Shown here piece after piece: positions 5,352-9,359 of a stretch of DNA of 9,359 bases. The stretch comes from Lachnoclostridium sp. UBA7122 (lineage in GTDB: Bacteria > Bacillota > Clostridia > Lachnospirales > Lachnospiraceae). The DNA lies in NCBI GenBank assembly GCA_002493085.1, contig DKXQ01000266.1, forward strand, positions 1-9,359. Reading direction: 5' to 3'. The notes beneath the pieces were generated by a model. The model was not told where the DNA came from, did no database searches, and saw only the letters and a list, made by a program, of their open reading frames with translations. Every line of letters starts with the position of its first letter. The stretch's first letter is position 1. The position numbers and the translations under genes are program-made.

Positions 5352-6419
5352 ATGTATGTGGAAATGAAACATATCAATAAAAATTTTGGCAGTTTTGAAG
5401 CGGCAAAAGACATTGACTTTGGTGTGGAACAAGGCAGGATGGTGGCACTTTTAGGTCCAAGCGGAAGTGGCAAGACAACAATACTCAGGATGATTGCAGG
5501 ACTTGAGCAGCAGGACAGTGGTGATGTTGTTATTGAGGGAAAGGTAGTCAATGACATATCAGCAAGAGACCGGGGAATTGGGTTTGTATTCCAGAACTAC
5601 GCACTATTCCGGTATATGACAGTATATGAAAATATTGCTTTTGGGCTCAGGGTCAAGAAAGAGGACAAACGCAAAATAGATGACAGGGTTAAAGAACTCG
5701 TGAAGCTTGTGGGTCTTGAGGGCATGGAAAAGCGCTATCCAGACCAGCTTTCAGGCGGACAGCGCCAGCGTGTTGCATTTGCCAGGGCTCTTGCACCCAA
5801 TCCACAGCTTCTGCTTTTAGATGAACCATTCGCTGCAATCGATGCAAAAGTGCGCAAGGAACTGCGCGGATGGCTTAAGGAAATGATTAGCAAGGTAGGC
5901 ATTACCAGCATATTTGTTACACATGACCAGGAAGAAGCCGTAGAAGTAGCAGATGATATAATTATTATAAATGAAGGCAGGCTTGAACAGATGGGAACGC
6001 CTGTTGAGATTTATAAAAAGCCAAAGACATCATTTGTGGCACAGTTTATAGGAACATCTGCGGTACTGGATGACTTTAGTGGATTTAAGGGCTTTGAAAA
6101 CCTGCCAAAAGGAAGACAGGCAATCGTGCGCCCTGAATTTGTGGAAGCATTTAAGAGTGATAACGAGAAATTTAAAAGCCTGATGCATGCAACTGAAACA
6201 GGGATAATTACAAATATTGCATTCCGTGGCAGCTATCAGGAACTGATACTTAAAGTAAACGGCATTTCCCTTACAGCAAACCGTTCACTTGAAAGACGTT
6301 CTGTTAAAGTGGGGGAACAGATGTGTGTACTGGTTTACCGTGTTTATGTCCTCGCTGATGGTGATACAGAGATTCATAAAAACCAGCTTCTGAAAGGAAT
6401 AGATATAGAAGCATTGTAA
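5352..6419 (+). CDS. cysA: Sulfate/thiosulfate import ATP-binding protein, CysA type
   Basis: This 355-residue cytoplasmic ATPase powers the importer, with two copies binding the EAA loops of the two permeases. All nucleotide-binding motifs are intact: Walker A GPSGSGKTT (35-43), Q-loop Gln81, signature LSGGQ (133-137), Walker B LLLLDE (Asp157, catalytic Glu158) and switch His191 in FVTHDQEEA. The segment after the D-loop, AKVRKELRGWL, is characteristic of CysA. The D-loop reads AAID rather than the common GALD. The C-terminal region from about residue 235 is a regulatory/TOBE-like domain (IVRPEFVEAF; TGIITNIAFRGSYQELIL). The start follows GGAGGA at 6 bases, only 2 bases after the cysW stop, so the two are almost certainly co-translated. 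It is the last gene of the operon, followed by a terminator. No cysteine-synthesis or sulfate-reduction gene follows. Confidence 0.94.
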   Translation: MYVEMKHINKNFGSFEAAKDIDFGVEQGRMVALLGPSGSGKTTILRMIAGLEQQDSGDVVIEGKVVNDISARDRGIGFVFQNYALFRYMTVYENIAFGLRVKKEDKRKIDDRVKELVKLVGLEGMEKRYPDQLSGGQRQRVAFARALAPNPQLLLLDEPFAAIDAKVRKELRGWLKEMISKVGITSIFVTHDQEEAVEVADDIIIINEGRLEQMGTPVEIYKKPKTSFVAQFIGTSAVLDDFSGFKGFENLPKGRQAIVRPEFVEAFKSDNEKFKSLMHATETGIITNIAFRGSYQELILKVNGISLTANRSLERRSVKVGEQMCVLVYRVYVLADGDTEIHKNQLLKGIDIEAL

Positions 6420-6424
6420 AGCAA

Positions 6425-6488
6425 AAAATAAAAACATCGGAAAATGGCAATCTACGGACTGCTGTTTCCTGGTGTTTTTATTTTATTT
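6425..6488 (+). terminator. Intrinsic terminator of the sulfate ABC operon
   Basis: Bases 6425-6438 pair with 6471-6484 in a 14-bp stem with one G-U pair, mostly A-U with a few G-C pairs. After a one-base bulge it continues as GGAAA (6439-6443) with TTTCC (6465-6469). The right arm and its extension are T-rich (TTTTTATTTTATTT, 6475-6488). It starts just after the cysA stop. The A-rich left arm means it could also work on the opposite strand. Confidence 0.75.
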
Positions 6489-6538
6489 ACTTAACCGTAT
6501 CGTTCACATTTTTTGGGCTTTAATCAAGGTAAAAAATA

Positions 6539-6547
6539 TGATATACT
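6539..6547 (+). promoter_or_regulatory. Extended -10 promoter of the phosphofructokinase gene
   Basis: TGATATACT gives a TGn extension and TATACT (6542-6547, five of six matches to the -10). No convincing -35 is present at 16-18 bases, as is usual for extended -10 promoters. Transcription would begin near 6554, giving a leader of about 64 bases before a strong AAGGAG (6603-6608). Confidence 0.6.
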
Positions 6548-6617
6548 AAAATAACAGGGTAACTTTTGATTATATGGGATTTTGTAAAAAGAATTAAACA
6601 GAAAGGAGTTAAGGATT

Positions 6618-7844
6618 ATGAAAAATTTATTAGTTGCGCAGTCCGGAGGACCAACATCTGCTATTAATGCAACAGCTGCAGGAGTGATTGAAGCTGCATA
6701 TACCAGCAATAAGGTGGATGGTGTATTAGGTGCACAGAATGGAATACAGGGAGTGCTGGAAGAAAAGTTTATAAATATCCGTGAGAAGATTAAAAGTGCA
6801 TATGATATAGAACTGCTCTGCCAGACTCCTGCCGCAGCACTTGGCTCATGCAGGCTGAAGTTAAAGGATTTGGACAAGGATAAGGAACAGTTTGAAAAAA
6901 TTATACAGATTTTCCGTAAGCATGATATTGCTTATTTTATCTATATTGGTGGCAATGATTCTATGGATACTGTTGACAAGCTGTCACAGTATTGTGCACA
7001 GAACGGCATTACAGATATTACTATAGCAGGTGCGCCAAAGACTATTGATAATGACCTTGTAGGAACTGACCACTGTCCTGGCTTTGGCTCTGCAGCAAAG
7101 TATATCGGTGTGACTTTTGCAGAATTGGAGCGTGACTGCCATGTATATGCTGCAAAAGCAGTAACTATTGTAGAGGTTATGGGAAGAAATGCAGGATGGC
7201 TTACAGCAGCTTCTGCACTTGCAAGAGTAAACGGGGCAAAAGGACCTGACCTGATTTATCTGTGTGAACCAGCATTTGACAGTGACAGATTTATTGAAGA
7301 TGTAAAAAAACGGCTTGATAAGCAGGACTCTGTGTTAGTTGCTATCAGTGAGGGAATAAAGGATAAAAATGGAAAATATATATCTGAACAGGTACAGAGC
7401 GGTGCAGTAGATGCATTTGGGCATAGTTATATAGCTGGTTCTGCAAAAGTGCTGGAAGAACTTGTAAGAGAAAAAATTGGCTGCAAAGTCCGTTCTATTG
7501 AACTAAACCTTATGCAGAGGTGTGCAGGGCATATTGCAAGTGCTATTGACATAGAAGAATCACGTATGCTTGGGATGAAAGCATGCCAGTGCGCAATAGA
7601 TGGCCAGGGCGGAATTATGGCCGCTGTGGTTAGAAAAAGTGACTATCCATATAATGCAGAATATACAGCAGTCCCGGTCCGTGATGTGTCCAATAAAGAA
7701 AAGACAGTTCCAGCAGATTATATCAACAAAGAGGGCAATGATGTGACACAGAAAATGATGGACTATCTGATGCCACTGGTACAGGGAGAAGCACGGCAGA
7801 CTTATAAGAATGGGATACCAGTACATATTTCTTTATATGACTAA
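6618..7844 (+). CDS. pfp: 6-phosphofructokinase, pyrophosphate-dependent type
   Basis: This 408-residue cytosolic glycolytic enzyme phosphorylates fructose 6-phosphate to fructose 1,6-bisphosphate, probably with PPi and therefore reversibly. The N terminus AQSGGPTSAINA (7-18) starts the PFK fold. The phosphoryl-donor loop reads IGGNDS (110-115): ATP enzymes have GGDGS and classical PPi enzymes GGDDS. Asp114 corresponds to the residue that blocks ATP, and Asn113 replaces the first Asp. The catalytic loop is PKTIDND (140-146) with base Asp144; Lys141 is the PPi-type residue, where ATP enzymes have Gly. MGRNAGW (188-194) and the sugar-phosphate segment around ISEG follow. The length exceeds the roughly 320 residues of bacterial ATP-PFK and fits the long PPi clade. 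AAGGAG lies 9 bases before the ATG. It is monocistronic, with its own promoter and no metabolic partner beside it. The donor preference is inferred from motifs, not shown. Confidence 0.9.
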   Translation: MKNLLVAQSGGPTSAINATAAGVIEAAYTSNKVDGVLGAQNGIQGVLEEKFINIREKIKSAYDIELLCQTPAAALGSCRLKLKDLDKDKEQFEKIIQIFRKHDIAYFIYIGGNDSMDTVDKLSQYCAQNGITDITIAGAPKTIDNDLVGTDHCPGFGSAAKYIGVTFAELERDCHVYAAKAVTIVEVMGRNAGWLTAASALARVNGAKGPDLIYLCEPAFDSDRFIEDVKKRLDKQDSVLVAISEGIKDKNGKYISEQVQSGAVDAFGHSYIAGSAKVLEELVREKIGCKVRSIELNLMQRCAGHIASAIDIEESRMLGMKACQCAIDGQGGIMAAVVRKSDYPYNAEYTAVPVRDVSNKEKTVPADYINKEGNDVTQKMMDYLMPLVQGEARQTYKNGIPVHISLYD

Positions 7845-7892
7845 AATAATCTGTTTTGCTGGCTGCCTGCTTTTGCCCCTGGCATTGTATTA

Positions 7893-9146
7893 TTAATAAT
7901 TTGCAAAAAACATTCTTACCAGAATATTAGCAAAATATCTGCTGTCTGTTTTATCTATTGTTTTTGATGCTACTATTGGTATTGACATGTAAAGCCCGTC
8001 ATTGATGGTGTAGTTTTCATATCCGATTATATCGCCTGAGCGTACTGGTGCAGAAAGTTTTTCAGGAAGTTCATAGCTTACTGTTATTATGTCATCTTTG
8101 GATATAAGTACATTAAAACTTTCTGTACTTGTGCGTTTCACTGGCACAGATGCCTCTTTGCCATCTGACACTGTAATTGCTGGTAAAGGGTTTTTGGGGG
8201 TAACTGCTGCCTGTGCATGGCCTTTAAAGCCATAGTCCATAAGCTTTCTTGTATCTGACCATTTGTAACCTTTATTAGGAGGCCAGCCGCAGGCAAGGAC
8301 AGATGATACCAGTGTTACATTATCCCGCCTTGCTGCCCCGCAGAAGCAGTAACCCGCATTGCCAGTAAAACCGGTCTTTATGCCAATTGCACCATTATAA
8401 CTTGTAAGAAAAGCGTCTTTATTATTTACAGAATACGCACGTGTGCCATCATAATTGGAAAACTGGTGTGAAGGTGTCTGTACTATATTCATAAAATCTT
8501 CATTCTGTATTGCATATGAGGCAATACAACAAAGCTCATACGCTGTAGTATAGTGTTCATCAGCATCAAGCCCGTTTGGCGTTACAAAGTGCGTACTTCC
8601 AAGTCCAAGTTCTTCTGCTTTCAGGTTCATAAGTTTTGCAAAGCCTTCAACACTGCCTCCTATATGTTCTGCTATTGCAACAGCCGTATCATTGTGTGAT
8701 TCAAGCATAAGTGAATATAGCAAATCCTGGAGGATAAATCTTTCACCTGCTTTCATATTAAGCTGTACATCTGGCATTGAAGCAGCATTTTGTGAAGCTG
8801 TAACAATGCTGCCCATATCACCATTTTCAAGTGCAATAATGCATGTCATTATTTTTGTTGTGCTGGCCATTGGAAGCTTCATATCTTCATCTTTTGAAGC
8901 AAGTATCCTGTTGCTGTCTGCATCAACCAGGCAGTAAGCTTTAGAGTACATATTTGATGGCTCAGTGGAAGAGGCAGTAATTCCAAGGCTTTCTGGCGTA
9001 ATAGTCTGTGGAGGAACCGGCTTTATATTTCCAGTGGTACAAAAAGGGGCAAAATTTGAAAGAAAATCCTTAGTATCATTTATATATGCTAATGATAGAA
9101 GTATAAGACATATAGAATATATAATACTGCTTAATAGTTTTTGCAT
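7893..9146 (-). CDS. dacF: D-alanyl-D-alanine carboxypeptidase (penicillin-binding protein, DacF type)
   Basis: This 417-residue serine peptidase trims the terminal D-Ala from peptidoglycan pentapeptides outside the membrane. Residues 4-22 form a hydrophobic signal or anchor segment, followed by a Pro/Thr/Ser-rich linker to about residue 65. The S11 catalytic motifs are complete: STTK (nucleophile Ser95, Lys98), SHN (150-152) and KTG (257-259), with FVTPNGLD also typical. After about residue 300 comes the beta-rich PBP5-type C-terminal domain (VPVKR..., LPEKLSAPVRSGDIIG) and a short hydrophobic C terminus. The ATG at 9146 is chosen because GGAGG lies 5 bases before it; an ATG four codons earlier overlaps that site. 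The gene is convergent with the phosphofructokinase gene, with 48 bases between stops and no clear terminator there. In spore formers this family includes sporulation paralogues, but no sporulation promoter or partner is visible here. Confidence 0.93.
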   Translation of the reverse strand: MQKLLSSIIYSICLILLSLAYINDTKDFLSNFAPFCTTGNIKPVPPQTITPESLGITASSTEPSNMYSKAYCLVDADSNRILASKDEDMKLPMASTTKIMTCIIALENGDMGSIVTASQNAASMPDVQLNMKAGERFILQDLLYSLMLESHNDTAVAIAEHIGGSVEGFAKLMNLKAEELGLGSTHFVTPNGLDADEHYTTAYELCCIASYAIQNEDFMNIVQTPSHQFSNYDGTRAYSVNNKDAFLTSYNGAIGIKTGFTGNAGYCFCGAARRDNVTLVSSVLACGWPPNKGYKWSDTRKLMDYGFKGHAQAAVTPKNPLPAITVSDGKEASVPVKRTSTESFNVLISKDDIITVSYELPEKLSAPVRSGDIIGYENYTINDGLYMSIPIVASKTIDKTDSRYFANILVRMFFANY

Positions 9147-9174
9147 AAAATCCTCCATAACGCTGCTGTGGTCT

Positions 9175-9203
9175 ATAGTAGCAGAAGGTAGTTTTTAAAA
9201 CAA
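9175..9203 (-). promoter_or_regulatory. Probable promoter of the D-Ala-D-Ala carboxypeptidase gene
   Basis: On the minus strand TTGTTT (9203-9198) is followed after 17 bases by TACTAT (9180-9175, four of six), preceded by TGC as an extended -10. Transcription would start near 9168, leaving a short leader of about 22 bases that carries GGAGG. Bases 9204-9279 hold nothing else I can support. Confidence 0.5.
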
Positions 9204-9279
9204 TATATGATTCCATTTCTAAAATATGATTTTGATAGTGTAACTTTACATAGGGAATTTTTGTAAAAAAGTGGTAAAT

Positions 9280-9359
9280 AGTATATTTTTATTATGAAGC
9301 ACGCAGTGGTGCATAAAATCTGACAACACCAGATTTAAGCACCAGCGGCTTCATATACT
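9280..9359. repeat. Long interrupted palindrome at the window end
   Basis: Nested pairings span the last 80 bases: AGTATAT (9280-9286) with ATATACT (9353-9359); ATGAAGC (9294-9300) with GCTTCAT (9348-9354); CGC (9302-9304) with GCG (9345-9347); TGGTGC (9307-9312) with GCACCA (9339-9344); and AAATCTG (9316-9322) with CAGATTT (9330-9336) around a 7-base loop. The first two overlap by two bases on the right, so they are partly alternative. The result is one long rod-like hairpin with small internal loops. It lies upstream of the dacF promoter, so it is not in that transcript. It may be a terminator or trailer of the gene beyond the window, a structured RNA, or a palindromic repeat of the REP/MITE kind. 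Confidence 0.55.

Noticed and set aside
7845..7892. Shared terminator between the convergent phosphofructokinase and carboxypeptidase genes
   Set aside because: Only short, interrupted complementarity around 7857-7884 was found, with no continuous stem or U tract.
8692..9198. Plus-strand ORFs of 81 and 77 residues
   Set aside because: They are antisense shadows of the carboxypeptidase gene, which has complete catalytic motifs on the other strand.

Overview
The window looks like chromosomal DNA of a low-GC, anaerobic Gram-positive bacterium, most likely a gut-type Lachnospiraceae/Clostridia relative. The evidence is AT-rich intergenic DNA, strong AGGAGG-type ribosome binding sites, a lipoprotein binding protein with an Asn/Gly/Ser linker, a PPi-type phosphofructokinase, a DacF-type carboxypeptidase and a two-domain bacteriohemerythrin. 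No species can be named from the sequence alone.

Layout. Bases 1-90 are the last 29 codons of an unidentified plus-strand gene. Bases about 91-290 are non-coding and rich in hairpins; they end in a GC-rich hairpin plus AGTAGTCA that resembles the 3' end of an IS200/IS605-type (TnpB) omega RNA, so this may be an insertion-element scar. A tandem hemerythrin protein follows (413-1231, +). A 17-bp hairpin then separates it from a convergent LacI-family repressor gene (1320-2327, -). Divergent from the repressor is a four-gene sulfate/thiosulfate-type ABC importer operon (2538-6419, +): lipoprotein binding protein, CysT-like permease, CysW-like permease and CysA-like ATPase, closed by a U-rich terminator. 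A monocistronic PPi-type 6-phosphofructokinase (6618-7844, +) has its own extended -10 promoter. Converging on it is a D-Ala-D-Ala carboxypeptidase (7893-9146, -) with a likely extended -10 promoter. The last 80 bases form a long, interrupted palindrome.

How the parts work together. The clearest unusual circuit is in the 210-bp lacI/sulfate divergent region. Two LacI-type operators, 15 of 18 positions alike, lie with centres 134 bp apart; one is a perfect 18-bp palindrome just upstream of the binding-protein gene. An extra half-site sits in the spacer of a candidate promoter for the transporter. This argues that a repressor of the sugar-responsive LacI/GalR type controls sulfate-type anion uptake and itself. 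Sulfate uptake in Firmicutes is usually controlled by CymR, CysL-type regulators or S-boxes, and none of these is evident here. A second point is that both hemerythrin domains carry Gln at the same position, where the classical di-iron site has a His ligand.

Start sites were re-chosen from ribosome binding sites for five genes: hemerythrin, lacI, cysT, cysW and dacF. Nothing in the window looks like a large undescribed defence or mobile system. The notable items are regulatory and active-site oddities plus two structured non-coding elements at the window edges.
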